Assembly: GCA_005281725.1 (NCBI GenBank) | Contig: SSBO01000012.1 | Span: 2,958,194-3,022,193, forward strand | Direction of reading: 5' to 3' | Length of the DNA stretch: 64,000 bases | Source: Wuchereria bancrofti | Lineage: Eukaryota > Nematoda > Chromadorea > Rhabditida > Onchocercidae | Shown here: piece by piece, positions 12,762 to 27,800 of the stretch | How the letters are laid out: each line of letters opens with the position of its first letter | How positions within the stretch are numbered: position 1 is the stretch's first letter | Program-made: the position numbers and the translations under genes | The notes under the pieces: generated by a model | What the model saw: only the letters and a program-made list of their open reading frames with translations | Database searches by the model: none | Told to the model about the DNA's origin: nothing

Positions 12762-15700
12762 TAAGTGATATGGAACGAAGTGCAAGTTCACGTCTTGCAA
12801 TTCGATTGTAATTACTTGAAGTTTCAGTAATTCCAAGTATCAAGAATTGGAAATGACCAGAGTACTATGAGCAGTTCCTGTGAGGTATTTGTTCAAATGC
12901 AGAAGTTTAAAGGGACTAAAGGAATCGAAATAGTGGGAGACAAGCAGAGACTGGGCGAGCAGGCGGAAATTCGGTGGGAGAGTGCGCCTGCTTCAAAATA
13001 TCTACATGGAAAGGCGAACCTCCCATACTCATCCATATTTCCTAATGTTTTTCCTCTTCATTGAAAAACTAGGACCAAACTTCAGCTTAACTATAGCACT
13101 CTTCACTGGCTTAAATAAGCTTGGCAGATGTGCTTTCACAGAAAACACAATATTACTTAGCTAACCATCAGACATACAACGCCGGTTTTTCTTTATGAAC
13201 TGCCTCAATGGATCTTTCGATGATTATTTTTCATTCACTGTATCCTCAAGAACAGGATTCAATTAATGGGACTCTGTGAAGTGCGACAAATATGTAACTT
13301 GAGCTAAGGGAACAAAACAAACCATTGGCTTACTACTGCTAGCTAGACGGCTTGGGTAATTAAATCTAAAACTATGGTAGGGAAATACGAGGTTTTGTTA
13401 AAATTCAATTTAGAATTGACTAAGAAATAACACTGACTGAAAATGATAAAGCGGATCAAATTTCTAAAATCTCTTGGACCCAATGTAAAATTCATGCAGG
13501 TGGCGTTGTTTACAGTTTTATTGCATAGTGATAGCATGCAAAGAATCTATTCATAAAATACCAAACAAAAAGTGGGAAAAAGTCGACAAGTCAGTAAACT
13601 AAATAACGCTAGTTGAAAATGATGGATGACATGAATGAAAACTGAAAACATGGAAATGCCAATTGCAACTGGAATTGGAATTGCGCTACAGCTTCGTTTA
13701 TCTCTGAGTGTAATTCAGAATTTGCTGGCAACGGCTACGCACGGCTTTATTACCAAGGAAAAAGTTGAGAATGTTAGCTGCTTCAAGCGAATTTTAAGTA
13801 ATATTATGCCTTTCGGCAAATAAGCTTGTGCAACTTTGGCTGCAAACAAATTGTTGATTCTACTTTATTAAGAAAAGAAAACATAAGACAGTGTTTCCCT
13901 TTTTTTCTTTTGTTTGCATTTTATCAATTAGATGTAGTCGACGAAAAAAAACAGAAAATAATATTCATATTTTCCACTTTGACACTATTAAGAAACATTT
14001 CATTTTGTTTTAATATTACTTTTGGTAAGGAATATTTTCGAACTTTTTGCTGTTTTCCGAAAATTAAAATCTTAGAAAATAATATTCAAAATCTTTTTAT
14101 TAATAGCTGTAAGATTATATGGTGAAATGTTTAGTTATAATAAATATCTGTCAGGAAAAAAAGCATTGCTAATCACATAAGAGTATGATATAAAGGATGA
14201 AATTTGAAAACTTTCAAGAAACACATTTGCAGAAATGTAGAAATGTGTTTTCGCTTGAATGATGAATGAAATCACAGCATCCCAGAATGAAAACCCCTTG
14301 CCATTTAAGAATTCTAAACTTCCTCTTTGAAATAGATATTCTATAGGGTATGCATAACAGCACATAAATAACTTCAGACCAAACAACCATTGTTCAAGTC
14401 AACAAATGCTAGTAAAAAAAGAAGGCATCATACATAAAAAACAGCAAGGCGCTTTCTCACTTTCACTTGAAATTTGAGCTTTTTTTGCACTTCTATGTGG
14501 TCTTTCTTAAATGTCACCTTGATTCATTCATGATGACACCTGTAATTTTCAGAATAAATTATTACTAATCTTTCAACTTATTATTTACTTTCAAGAACAA
14601 CTACTTTTTGTTGTAATATTGATTTTTCATTTAATCAAAAAGCTTAAAGCCACTGATTTCATTGTCCAATGGGACTTAACAAGTTAATCCAAACTGAATT
14701 CAAATAAGTAAGAGCAGCCTTGTCTAGTAAACCATCAGGTCTGCATAACAGATTCAGACAGCATGAGCATGAAAGGCTGATAGATTTGACGAAATCAAGG
14801 TTTGATTTACAGGAAAAGGAAATTAGATTTGTCGCGTCTAGTGTTGAGTTATGAAGATTTTGGGTTATATTCTTGAAATCTGTCAGACATTTTAGTAGCA
14901 GCAGTTATCCGATAAGCTACCTGATGAGAAGAAAAAGAGATGATTAGACGGAAGAACTTACATAATTACATTCAACGCTATAACTGGTTTTAAATAAAAC
15001 TAATTAAAACGAAGATAAAAAGTGGTTGGTGCTACTAGCATAAATTATACAGTAGAAAAAAGCATTTGGAAGATATTGAAAATGTACTGGTCCTTTTATC
15101 CATTGCTGCTACTGTCAGTTCGTTTTACCCCAGAACTTCCCCACTCTCTAATAGTAACTTCTAGAAATCGGAGAATGGCAGCTTGTAATGAAGAGAAAAA
15201 TTGACGACATTACAAAATAATAGGGTCGGGATTATGAATGAGAGAGAAATGAAAGAAGGAAATTCTTATCCTCAACTACATCATCTTCCGTCTTCTATTT
15301 ATTTTTAATTGAATGAGTGCATCTTGAAAATTTTAGCTCTCACTAAATTTGTCCTTATTGTTTTTTTTCCTTCCTTTCGAACCAAATATTACGACGACTG
15401 CAAGACTGAGGTATTTGTTACTTGTTGTTCCAATTCTCTAGAAGATCACAGATGCAATTTATAGCCATTCCACTTATTTTAAAAAAAGCAAAAGCAAAAA
15501 CAAAAATTTTTCCAATATTCCGATTGCTTCATCTCGAATAACACATTGGTGTAGACGAAAACATTGTTAAGCATAAAAAAAAATATGGCAAAATTTTAAA
15601 TTAAAAGCGTAGAAGCATTTTAAGTGAAAAATAACGCAGTACACAAATAGTTAAATATCAAAGATATGCTTAACTTTCTGTTTTAAATTCAGTAGAAAGG

Positions 15701-18146
15701 GGTGAGATATATCTGCAAAGCTTTTTTTTTTTTGGTTCTTAGAGTTTTCGCTGTTGTAAAGCCTACAATACAGAAATTGCATAGTTTTAAGCAAAAGTAA
15801 AGTATTTACATCAGCTGACAACTTATGAAAATGAAATTTGTATTTTAATCCTGATAGAATTAGTTACAGAAGAGATGGCCTTCCAAGATGGTAAGAATGG
15901 ACAGTTGCTTAATCGAGTATGTTCATCATTTTATGAGTTTCATATCTTTGCATAAACATTCTCAAATTATCCGTTAAAGTTTTGCTTCCAAATGGTTGAA
16001 TACTGAATAAAATTCATTTTGCTACAAATTTCATTGCTTTTTAAAATTGGGACTCTGACTTCTCATGCAGTTGTATCATATCGCCGATCGGCTCTGATAA
16101 TCTTTATACTGACTCTTTTTGGTAAAAGTTGGAAGGTTTAAACAATTAAAAAATTAAGTAATAAAATCAAAGTTAAACTTTAGTTAATTAAGGGAAGTTT
16201 CACATCACTTTATAAAAACTAGAATCAGAAATATGTTAATGAAGGTAAGAAAGATTTGTGCAGGAAGTGAAGCAGAAGAGAATTAGTCATAGCAAAAATA
16301 ACCTCAAGTAAAGAACGAGGAAGAAGAAAAAGGAGTTGTCTTGAGGAACAAGTAATAAATTGTAAGGCAAACCTATTTTTGTAAACTACAGTTTTCGATC
16401 TTCAGTTTGTTTCAATAAAAAATGAAACAGGCGCTTATGACGCTTTACCAATACAAACAATTCACAGATTCCTTGGAATCAATTGTGTTAAGCACATTTA
16501 AAACTTTTTTTTTTGCAACATTCCTCCATATAATCTGTTAAACACTGTATTTTTTTTTTCTTTATTTTGATCGTAGATGAATGGCTGTCACTGATATTTT
16601 AGTCGATTATATGTCATCTTTTTTTTATACTTCAAACATTCTATTGGATACTACATTGATCTGATTCTGCAGATTTTGAAAACAAGTTTATGTGAGGCAT
16701 GAAAACGATCTGATAAGTTGGGCATTGTGAACTTTATAAATTGCAAAATAAGAGCAATATGTGAAATAAATTATTATCTAGTTATCATAAAAATTTTATT
16801 CGGAATTTTTGTTTCTAATTTCTATGTAGATAAATTTTATTTAAAACTTTCAAATCACATAACAATGGAATCAAAGAAGTTGTTTTCAAATAATATTTTT
16901 TGTTAAAGTGTTGTAAAGAAAATGAATATGGAATACAGTTGGTTATAATAAAAATTTAGTATGGAGAAACACTGATTCCAGCAAGCTGAGATTCGCCTCT
17001 CTGATGACATTTTATTTCACAGTATTAAATTTAAGCCAATTAAATAGCTACAAAGCTTTTTTTTTTCATTTACAAAATTCAGTTTAATTGAACTGTGTGC
17101 TATAAATTGATTTTCTTATTCAAATTCTATTTTTATAAAAAACTACAAAGCTTTCAATTGCTTTAATTAAGCTAGAAATACAAATAAAGTTTTCAGAAAT
17201 TCACTTGTTCATTTTTGAATTTATTTCATTTTCTTTCTGCTTGGTTTATTAAAATCAGTCACATCTTTTTCATGATTCTGATAACTTAGATTTACTTATC
17301 AGTTAAATATTCATTTCTGCTGAATACATTTCTCCATACTTTAATATTCAAGATTAGCCAAGTTAAATACTAAAATCATTCGGACAGTGTGCTTGGATAA
17401 TTGTGCTGTTGAAGTTTGAGGCAAAGAAATGGGTGGTTATAGCGAACGGAATCAAAATTATTAAACTTTAACTTCAGGTTCACTTACCATTACATTCTCA
17501 TTTATGCCATTAGAAAAAGATTCTGATATAAACATTTCACACATATTGTGAAAGGTCATCAGATCTCGTATATTTTGCAGAAAAGAACAATGATATTCTT
17601 TTTTTTTTTCTTTGTTTAAAGAAATCTTTGACGAGTATGTACTGCCTAAGATTCTTAAAGGTCTTCCTAAGCACAACTTAACATTTATAAAGGTTAAAAT
17701 CTAATGTGGAAGAAGTACTTTTTATAATTTTCGGCAAAAATTTTGAACGATCAAAAATTATGGTATCCGAAAGTGGAAATGTTAAGAATATAGATCTCTT
17801 ATGACTTTTGGGTGCATTATATCTTATCCGAAGCATAATTAGCAGTAAACAGAGAATATTTCAACCTGATTACGCATAAGCAGCATAAGCATGGCAGATA
17901 CAAAAACAGTAGTTGATATACTAAACGGTAGTATAAAATATATATTGACGAAACTTTTTACGGACATTTTATATGCTAACAAGAAGCATAAAGATTTTTT
18001 GTAAATTCATTCTCCACTTTCTGAGCGTCATTTTTTCAGGAACGAGAAATTAAAAACAAGTTGTTCACGCTCATTTCTCATTAACTAAATTTGAATAAGA
18101 AAAAAATCTAACTACAGAGAAAGTAGGCTTCCGTTTTAATTTTTTC

Positions 18147-18179
18147 ATAAACTTACTTGCTAATTTGTATTTGATACTA
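18147..18179. repeat. Dispersed 33-bp repeat, copy 1
   Basis: Reads ATAAACTTACTTGCTAATTT and continues to 18179. It matches 19976-20008 in the same orientation with five mismatches over 33 bases. The sequence on both sides differs, so this is a short diverged repeat, not a recent duplication. Confidence 0.55.
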
Positions 18180-19975
18180 AATAAATGCTTCTTAATAATC
18201 GGAACTTCTCAAATTCACTGCATACTACAAATTCCAATTCACTTTTTGGCTTTTTTTTTTGCTTCCAGTTCAATTTACTTTGTATAATTTTATTATTAAA
18301 AACTATACTAAATAATGCTTCGGTGAAAGTAAACTGGAACCGTTGCTTCATTGAATTTGGGGAGTGAAATCATTTAGAAACTATATTCCATTTGCTTGAA
18401 CAATATTTTCCATAAAGAACGGATCATACTTCGTTCATTAAGTTGAAATATGTCTTACTGAGAAACATGAACGTAAAACAAGTGATCAAAGAGGCGAAGT
18501 TGACGATTTTACTGCTTTGAAGTTTAAGGACAAGCAACTGATTGTGATTAGATGAAGGCACTGCTGTAATTAAAATGAAAATGGGATAACCAGGTAAAGA
18601 TAAATCTTTCAAAGTTATTTAAGAACTGAAACAGGATAGAATGATTACCAAGGTGGACTTCTGACAATTGTCGAAAAGTCTTGTGAACATTCTGACTTTA
18701 ACTTCATCCATTCTAAATTTTAATCATAAAATAGTGTTTAAAAAGTTATGGAAGTATAAATTACGGTCATTTGGTAATTAATGTAAAAATTATTCTGCTA
18801 GAAAATATTCTGCTATTATTTCAACAAAGTTGCTAATAAAGACACATAAATTCGCAGTTGACAAGGAATATAATTTAGATGCAAAGCAAAGAAAATGAAT
18901 ATTGAAAAAAACAGTGAAGATTTTTAATTTTTTTTGATGAAGGTGTGAGCAAATTGAAAGGAAGAGAACAGTCGCCTCTCACACAATTAATTAAATTATT
19001 GAGAGCCATTTCTGGAGATTAGTGTGTATTTCTAATGTTATAAAGTGAGATAATGTAGGGTGTTAAAATTTTAAACATAAAATGTTGCCAAGATTAAGAA
19101 AAGTGCTTACTTGATGTAGTATTAAGAGGTGTAGTTTTAAGAATTAGAAAAGAGACGAGGGGGAAGGAAGAGAGTGTCCTTCCCCACTCATCTAATCATG
19201 ATAGAAAGTTAAAAGTCTGTGTGTGAAGTGTTTTGACGTGAATTTGTGTAAGTTACAAACGGTTTTCAAAATCGATTTTCATTGTGTGGCTAAAATTGAA
19301 TTCATTTATGATCAATATTTAAGGATCATCAATTTTTCTTCGTTCTAAGCTACATATATTTGACTCAAAATTTGAAAAAAAACGGTGGGAACAGTGAGAC
19401 TATTTTAATAGTTTAATTTGAAGTTGTTCAACTTACTTTCTTTTGATTATTGAAAATGCTTACTTTAGAAAATTTCGTTTCCCTACATTTTAAAGAAATT
19501 CGGTAAATTCACCTTTAATTTACTATATCTCCCATACAGTCCTGCAGTTTTAAGCCAATTTGAAAATATTAAAAGTGAGGAGAAAAAATTTTTTTCCAAG
19601 TACTCCTTTTAATTTTCTTTCAAAGTGCTTCTTTAAAAAAAGTTTATCCCAGTGAGGAAACCTCACTAATTAGGTAGGAAATGTTAAAATCACAAAACAT
19701 TTTAAGAACATTAAATTTTTTAAATAAAAAAATTGCATAATCTGAGAACAAATTTATACGCATTATTTTTACTATAGGAATAATTTTTTAGAATCCGAAA
19801 AATACGCGGTTTTATCAAATCATTTGTAAAAATCTTAATTTGTTTAGCAGGTCGAAATATTATAATTAAATGACTAGATTGTTGATAGTGGTGATGAAAA
19901 ATGTTTCCACGATCTAGTTCGAATTACTGACACCCTCTCTAAAGTTATTTTATCTAAAGAAAAGAAAGTTGTTTT

Positions 19976-20008
19976 ATAAACTTACTTGCTCATTTGCATC
20001 TGATATTA
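19976..20008. repeat. Dispersed 33-bp repeat, copy 2
   Basis: Second copy of the repeat at 18147-18179, reading ATAAACTTACTTGCTCATTT at its start. It has the same orientation, 1.8 kb away. Function unknown. Confidence 0.55.
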
Positions 20009-21420
20009 ACTGAGGAAGTTATTTTATCCAAAGAAAAGATATTTGAATGCAACAAAGATAATAATAATGCGAAGGAACTATGTTACAAAGATTATTTTGT
20101 ACTAAAAATATCCAGTATTTCTATTTATAAATTTCTGAAAATAGAAATGATTTTTTTTCGTAAGATTTCTGGAAAAATTTTAGAACAGATAAAAAATTGA
20201 AACCTTAATTCATTAATTCATTATGTTCCTTGGAAAAAGAGCTGCCTAAGATAAAGGGAAGGATTTCGCTGTATATTCAAATAGAATTAAAGTTAGGAAA
20301 CAATATTTTCTCAGTAACATATCTCGAAAATCAAAGCCAGGAAGAAATTCAGAATATATTAAATTATTTCTGATATCAAAATCACCAGTGTAGCACGACC
20401 ATCAATTGCCTCACTGATATCATTATTGCTGGTAGTGCGATATTACAGACAGTCTGCTGAACATGACTCAAATATCGGCCGTTTAACCACCATATACTTT
20501 TACTGACTCAGTTACCGGTTTCATTTCTGATATTTTTACATCTAAATTATTTTGAATTGTAGTTTGATCATCAATTTTATCACTGTATCAAATTAAAAAC
20601 ATCAAAATATCTCTAAAAATATGTTCTGATGCTATGATTATTTGAAACTCCCATCATTGCTATGCAACCATTTAAATTACGCTGCATTTTTGGATGCCAT
20701 TGCTACAATAGGAAATACTCTTGACCAATATTAATGAAAAGAAGAGGATTAAATCCCTTGTGATATTCATTAAGTTAAACATTTTAAATGGTTCTTCGTT
20801 AAGCTAGTGTGGCTTCCTCTAGTCTTAACTTGATGAAACTATTGTTACTCATTTCGATTTCATTCTGTAAATGAAGTTCATATATTTGGGACATCTGATC
20901 TCCAGAATTACATGGGAAACCACTGAATCATTTTATTTACTTTGCTTATTATAGAGTGAGCGATTAGTGAAAGGAACAAACATTACGGTAAGTCATTTTT
21001 ATTCTGGACATACTGATGAACAAAATTTTTTTTGTGTTTCGATAATTTATGCATTTTACTACTTGATTTGTCCATTTATCACTTTGAAGCTAAAATTTAT
21101 TAGTTCTTTGGGAGATACCAAATATTAAAACTGACATTATAAATAGTCATTTTTTCATTGGTATTAATTTATGGCTATTATCATTATTATCCTCACGACT
21201 GTATCATGGTAATGATTGATCAACAGACATAAAATAGCTCTTCTTTCAAAACTGATTAAATCTTAATTAAGTTCTAGTGATTTTCAGTTATAACAATGAC
21301 TATTGCTTAAACAGTGATATGGTTACACTAAATATAGGAATATAAATAAGTGACAAGACACTACCGTAGCCATATGGCTTCAGATTAGCTAATTAGTTTC
21401 AAACAAAAGCAAGAAATTTT

Positions 21421-21824
21421 GGTTAAGAGGGAAGAAGAGGAGGTAGATGGTGGGTGGGGTTGGAAAGAATTGAATTGAATTCATTCGGTAACGGTCTTCT
21501 CACTTCGTCTTCTCCTTCCATCATAGCGCCAACCAGAAACTGTGAATTGCCACGCCCATCCGATCCTTTTCCGCATACTTTCTGGTGGATGCTGTTGCAT
21601 TTTTCATAGTTTTCTGTCAAATTCCAGAAAACTTAGCTTATTATTACTCTTCCACTTAAGAATTCATTCATAGAAACCCCGAAGTTCACGTTGTGATCAT
21701 ACTGTCGTCAAAAATGTTACCTTAATTATTGCATTGTTAATCAATCCAATTAAAATTGGCAAGAAGTAATACGCAAGTTGTATGCAATTGTGGCTTGCAT
21801 GCAATTAATAACCTTTATGCTGAA
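21421..21824 (+). promoter_or_regulatory. Purine-rich and GC-richer proximal upstream region of unc-6
   Basis: The 200 bases from 21425 carry a GGGAAGAAGAGGAGG purine tract, a TTCTCC/CTTCGTC pyrimidine tract and CCACGCCCATCC, and are clearly GC-richer than the flanks. They lie 200-400 bases before the unc-6 start codon. This is consistent with a proximal promoter, but no core promoter element or spliced-leader acceptor can be assigned with confidence. Confidence 0.3.
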
Positions 21825-24800
21825 ATGTATTCTCTATTAACTTTCACACTTGTTCTCTTATTGCGGATATATCATATTTGGGCTGCTTATTTCTCACAAT
21901 TTTCACTTCGGGAACCGGAACATGATCCCTGTTATGATAATGCTGGACGCCCTATACGTTGTGTTCCGGATTTCATCAATGCTGCATTTGGCAAACCAGT
22001 TACTGCATCCAACACTTGTGGACAATACGGACCATCGAGGTGAGCCGTGTATTTTTGTTTAATTTTCAGAAAACAAAATATTTATCACGATTTGCGGTCT
22101 TCAGAAGTTCATTAATATTTTAGTTCCAAAGGCAAAATCGAGTAGAAGGTAGTAATATAAATTCAATTTATTGTCATCATAATTGATTCAACTTAGTTTT
22201 ATCAGTTTTATTGATATTTCTTCTTTCATGGAAACTTATTTCGGTCTTGAACGATTCTTGAAACAGTGTGTGTGAGGAATGAGAATTCAATTTACACTTG
22301 ATATTATATATCATTAATAAACAACAACAGATTTCAAAGGATCCGTAACTTGATCTCAGCAATTTTATACAGGTGTTTATAGGCTGGAAATTATCGTTAC
22401 ACACTTTGTTTTTCTCTCCAATCTATCAGTTTTATATCAGAGCTTCGGAATATTATGAGACTCTTAAATTTTTGATTAGTTTCGAGCCAAGTGACTCTTT
22501 CGGGAAACTTTTGTGCTTATTTAGAAATGATTATTTATAAACGAAGATTTAATGTAGGAGAATTTTAGAATTTAGATGTTAACAAAAAATATTTTGACCA
22601 TAATTGTGGACATAAAGCAAAACCGGTGGAGCGTTTAGTACTGATTTTTCATGGAATTACGTTTTGTGGAGGATATTTTTGGATTTGCTCGAAATGTAAT
22701 TCCCACCCTTTCAGGATACTTTATTAACATTTAAAGTTGCACTGAAGGAGGCATTAGAAAATTAATTCAAATACAAGTTTTCATATGTTTTTAAGTATTA
22801 TATCGTTTAAAAATATAATCTGTGATCCAATTTTTCAGTCCGAATCTTGGAATACTTATGCAAATAGTTTCAGCAATAGCTGTTAATCCCGAAAAGCTAT
22901 TGCGGAAATAAAATTTTAAAAATCACATTTTTGAGATGTGTAAATAAATTTGGCATCTCATTTGTATTCAGGAGTCAGCTATATATAACTTTATGCTTCA
23001 GAAAGGATTTTGTAACCTTTGACCACGATAGCAAAATATTCTGAATAAGTGTGTGACTAGTCAGCGTTCAAGTTCTGAAAAGAATTAAGTTACTCACAAA
23101 AATTTAGAGAATTGCCTTTGCTATTGCAATCCATTGAATGCAGGTGTTATTAAAATCCATTACTATGTAATGTAGGCTTACGATGGACAATTTTTTTTTT
23201 ATGAAAAATTGAAATTTTAGAAGATATGCTAAAATGAGACTCTTTTCTTGAGTCTTCTTAAAAAATTGAAATTTCTAGAAAAAACATTTTTTCACTTTTT
23301 CTGTAACTTTTAAGTTTTGCTCAGCAAGTTTTGTTTTGTTTTTTCTTTTTAAAAAATGACTTTTAAAGATGACGAAAATAATGACTTGAGTTGAAAAAAG
23401 TTTCTATATAATCTAACTTGTTAAGATTTAGGTATGACTATCAAACTGTAAGAGATTTGTTTAAACTCGATGCAGAAGGATGGAGATATTACGGTGAATG
23501 CTAAATGAACCAGCTAATTAGTTTATTTTCCAAAATTACTCATTGAGGACGAATCCTTTTAAAATAAATAGATTAGTAAACTATAGCGGCTTTAAGCAAC
23601 ATCTAATTCTGGAAGATAGTTTAGGCTGCTGGAATTTGTTCATAGCACTACTCAGTATGAGAATAAAACAATAGTATCGCACTTAATTTCCTATCACATA
23701 AAAGCAGGAAAGGGATTATTGAGTTGAGGACAGTGATGAGGACAGTTTCCTGATGAAACTTTTATATAAGTATTATAGAAAAGGGATCAGATGTCTGTTG
23801 CTCTCCTTTGGCTCTAGATACTTTGATTATACCGATATTAATCTTGGTTTACGTTAATTATCAATTTCACTTCCCATAGCTATTTTTCATATCTTTATTT
23901 CTATCTGTAAATTGACCAGAAAATTTTCACTCCTAATAAATTAAAATGTTCAATAATGAATTTGTCCTTTTTAAAAAGTTTACGTCAAAGTATTAGTTTC
24001 ATAAAATGTTCTTAGTTTCATTACACTGCATAATAAGCAAAAGATACACTTTTCAAAATGAACTGCAGCTGAACTATGAATGCTACTTTTTTTGAAAACG
24101 AAATATAATTTCACAAAGTCGAAAAAAAAATGTATATTTGAATGAGTTCCACACTACTGTACAATTAAATGATCAAATTATGGTAGATGAGCCCTGTGTC
24201 ACTGAAGGACATGTTTCTGGTGATAGCAAAATTTCTGTCCGGTTTCTTGATTAAATTCACACTTATTTTTTAAGCCTCAAATGTTCGTAATTGATTAAAT
24301 TTCTTTCTCATGAAATTCGTAAAATGAGTAGAATAAATGGTAATAAGGTTGTTCAGATACTGTTCACTCCGTGAGAATGCAATGGGAGTGATGGAAGAAG
24401 TATGTAATATTTGCGATGCATCCAGCAAAACTCGGTCTCATCCTGCTTCGCATTTAACAGATTTGAATAATTTGCAAAATGTGACCTGTTGGATGTCAGA
24501 ACCAAGCACCGAATATCCACATAATGTGACATTGACTTTATCACTGGGCAAGAAATACGAGCTAACTTATATATCAATACAATTTTGCAATCGTCTCGCT
24601 GATTCAATGGCCTTTTATAAATCAATGGATTTCGGGAAAACTTGGATACCATTCCAGTTTTATTCAACAGAGTGTCAAAAGATCTACGATCGCAATCCAA
24701 GCATTAAAATTGGCAAACACAATGAACAGGTACTATGTAAAATTTCAATATACATATAAAAATATAATGTTTAATATTTGCACTATCCAGTACTATTGCT

Positions 24801-27800
24801 CTTAGTCTTGCTGATTTTAATTGTCACGGTCGTTTCATTTGATCATCTACTGAAGTATTTACTTATTTAATTATACAGGAAGCATTATGTACCAATACTC
24901 ATGCATTGACCTCAATGCCGAATCGAGTAGCGTTTGCAACATTGGAAGGTCGTCCATCAGCATTTGAATTTGAACACTCACCCGTACTGCAAGACTGGGT
25001 TACCGCTACTGATATTCGTGTCATTTTCAATCGACTTAGTCCTGATCAGGTAACAACAACTTTCATTTCCTTTATGATAATATGCGAATATTTTTTGCAT
25101 GCTCAGTTGTTAATAAAATGTATATTCTTAAATGCTACATATAAGTCTTCTTTCTGTGTTCAATAAATACATCAAATAAGCTAAAAAACAACGAGTTAAT
25201 ATTACGTTTAAATACTTATTATCTTTGCTGCTCTCGAAAGATTTGGTTTATTATTGCCACAAATTTCCGGCTAGAATTCTTCATTCACAGTTGATCATTG
25301 TAAAATCTAAATTAAGATTTAGCTAAATTCAGATGATTTTTTGACAATAATGTAATTCAGGCTGAATTGTACGGTCTAACGAATGAAATTGGAGTGAATA
25401 TAACTGATATGGATCAGCTAAAACAACGCTATTACTATTCAGTAGGTGAACTAGCTGTCGGCGGTCGTTGCAAGTGTAACGGTCATGCTTCCAGGTTTGA
25501 CCAGTGCAAATGATTCAAAAACAAACTGGAATTATTTTATAGCCTGCTGTTTCGGGAAGTGTTAACTGAATTTTAATTCAGTTACACTTCATAATCTTCT
25601 AATTAAGGACTTAAATCAAATTCAAACAAAGATCTACATTGTAAGCTGTTTTCAAGGTGCATATTGGATAAAACGGGCAATTACATTTGTGACTGCAAGC
25701 ACAACACAGCTGGTGCTGATTGCGAGCACTGCAAGACATTTCATTTGGACCGCCCGTGGGGCCGTGCTACCTCTGAAAATGCCAACCACTGCGTCGGTAA
25801 ATCATTTCTTTAGTTTTTTAAAGGAAGCAGCAACTGACACTTCTTTGACAAAATTTTGTGAGACGTTTGGAGACGGCGAAGATACGAATATTTTTTAGTT
25901 TAATTTGAACAAAACTAAAATTGAAAAAAATTCCGATTCATGAAAAAGATTCCCAAGTTGCATGCATTTTTTATCTACAATTAACCAAAATAACATCAGT
26001 CTTCTCTGTAATCAAAATTTTCGAGTTTTCATAAACAAAAAAAAATCTCATATCATCCTTATCTAACTGATTGTTTATTCTCTGCAGATAGAGTCTGTGA
26101 TTGAAAGACTTGTTCGATTAAAAATTTCAAGTACTAACGATATGCTTGTCATCACAGTTACGGATTCTGAAATGTTTTCTGCAATTTATTGATAATATCT
26201 TGACATTTGTATTGAGAATAAGTTGAAATCTATTTTTCCTGCTGATTTCTATCTGGGCTGTTAATAAGATTACTCAAACATCGTTACTATAAAATGGAAT
26301 CTTCAAGTGTCGATTAATTCGTTAGCACACTTATAATTGAATAATTGAGCGGCATTTTTGACGGTTATTGGCGGTCCTTTAGGAAGAGAAGAAACACTGA
26401 GCTTAGATGATGCTGATAGAATACTTGTACTAATGCCACTTCACTCCAAGAACAATATCTTTTTGGGGCTGGTCATCGGCGGTACAATCATCATTACCTT
26501 TTTTTTCCCCTCCCCTTCCCCTCCTCCATCTGTTTCCTTCGGAAGAATTATGCTCGCAAAAATCTTATCTAACAAATTTGCAATTTTTTTGCGGTCTGTG
26601 AAACCGCAAAAAGTTATTGCTAAAGTTTGTGGAATACTTCCAAATGAAAAAAAAAAGAAATAACGAATAAAGCCTGTAATATTATTTTTAAATATTTTTC
26701 CATTTTCAAAGCAATCCGAAAAAGTATTTTTTGTTGTATTTTCCTGCAGCAATACAAATGAATGGGTTAAAATTCCATTTTTAGCTATTTCAAAAAATTC
26801 CAATTTTTAGGAGGTTTAATGATTACAGCTCTTCATAATTTGGAAGCTCTCTTTCATAGTTATATCATAATAAAATTACCAAATCAGGAAACTCGAAATT
26901 GAATGCTACTAACGTCAGAATAAACCAAACTTGTAGAAGTTATCAAACCGTAAAATCACATACAAATATTTTACTATTTTTTTCCTTTTTCTACTTTATA
27001 TGGAAGTTTGAAATTTACGATAACTTGTCAGATAGTTATGTGAATGTGTGACAAACATGCAGTGTTTCTGCAAGTTAGCAATAGATACTTGAAGAAAAAA
27101 CCAGATAGATAGAAATAGGAACTTCGACTTCAGTTTAAGAACTGACAAAGGTCGTACAAAAGAACAAAGTGGCTAATACAACTTTATTTTTTGAAAAAAG
27201 CCATTCGTTTTCTCATAGTTCTTTTTGAACGTCTGATCATTGATCCTTACTAGTTTTCACAGTTAAAAAGATTAGCATGGTGGGTATCTTAACATATTTT
27301 GAAACAAACATCTGCTCTTGCTATTTGCATATTTTGCACGGACCAAATAAATCAAAAAGATATAATTCCCTTTCTCATCCAGACTTCTGATGAATAAGTA
27401 ACGCATCTTTAAGTTCTTTTTTTTTACTCACAGATTAAGGATTAATGTGATTTTTGGATTCTTCGATATAAATTAGAAGTGAATAAGCTTAAAACTATTT
27501 CTCAAGTTTTGTCAGTATCTGAAAAAACTTGAAAATCTTGCAAAAAAAATTTTTTGCTTTTTAGCTATACCCTTTTACTTGCTATTATTTGTTTGTTGCA
27601 AATTTAAACTGAGAAGTTCAAATTTCAGCTTGTAACTGTAACTTACATGCGAAGCGATGTCGATTTAACATGGAATTGTACAGGCTGAGTGGTAACAAGA
27701 GTGGCGGTGTTTGTATTAACTGTAGGCACAATACAGCCGGTCGTAATTGTCATTATTGTAAACCAGGATATTTTCGAGATCTGACAAAATCAGTAACACA

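Larger units (their letters stand above)
12762..21420. other. Long AT-rich interval upstream of unc-6
   Basis: No gene, RNA gene or intact mobile element can be recognised in these 8.6 kb. Open frames are short and AT-driven. The interval would hold the distal regulatory DNA of unc-6 or, if the 12.7-kb donors are used, one long 5' intron. Poly-T runs and one 33-bp dispersed repeat (18147 and 19976) are the only structures seen. Confidence 0.6.

Noticed and set aside
13351..13364. 14-base match on the minus strand to the nematode SL1 spliced leader (TTTAATTACCCAAG)
   Set aside because: The flanking bases differ from SL1 on both sides, no GTAAAC donor follows, and no SL RNA-like structure or Sm site can be seen. 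A short chance match in AT-rich DNA is more likely.
21756..21824. Extension of the netrin coding sequence upstream of the ATG at 21825
   Set aside because: The upstream part has no ATG in frame. Starting at 21825 gives a normal signal peptide and a total length typical of UNC-6.
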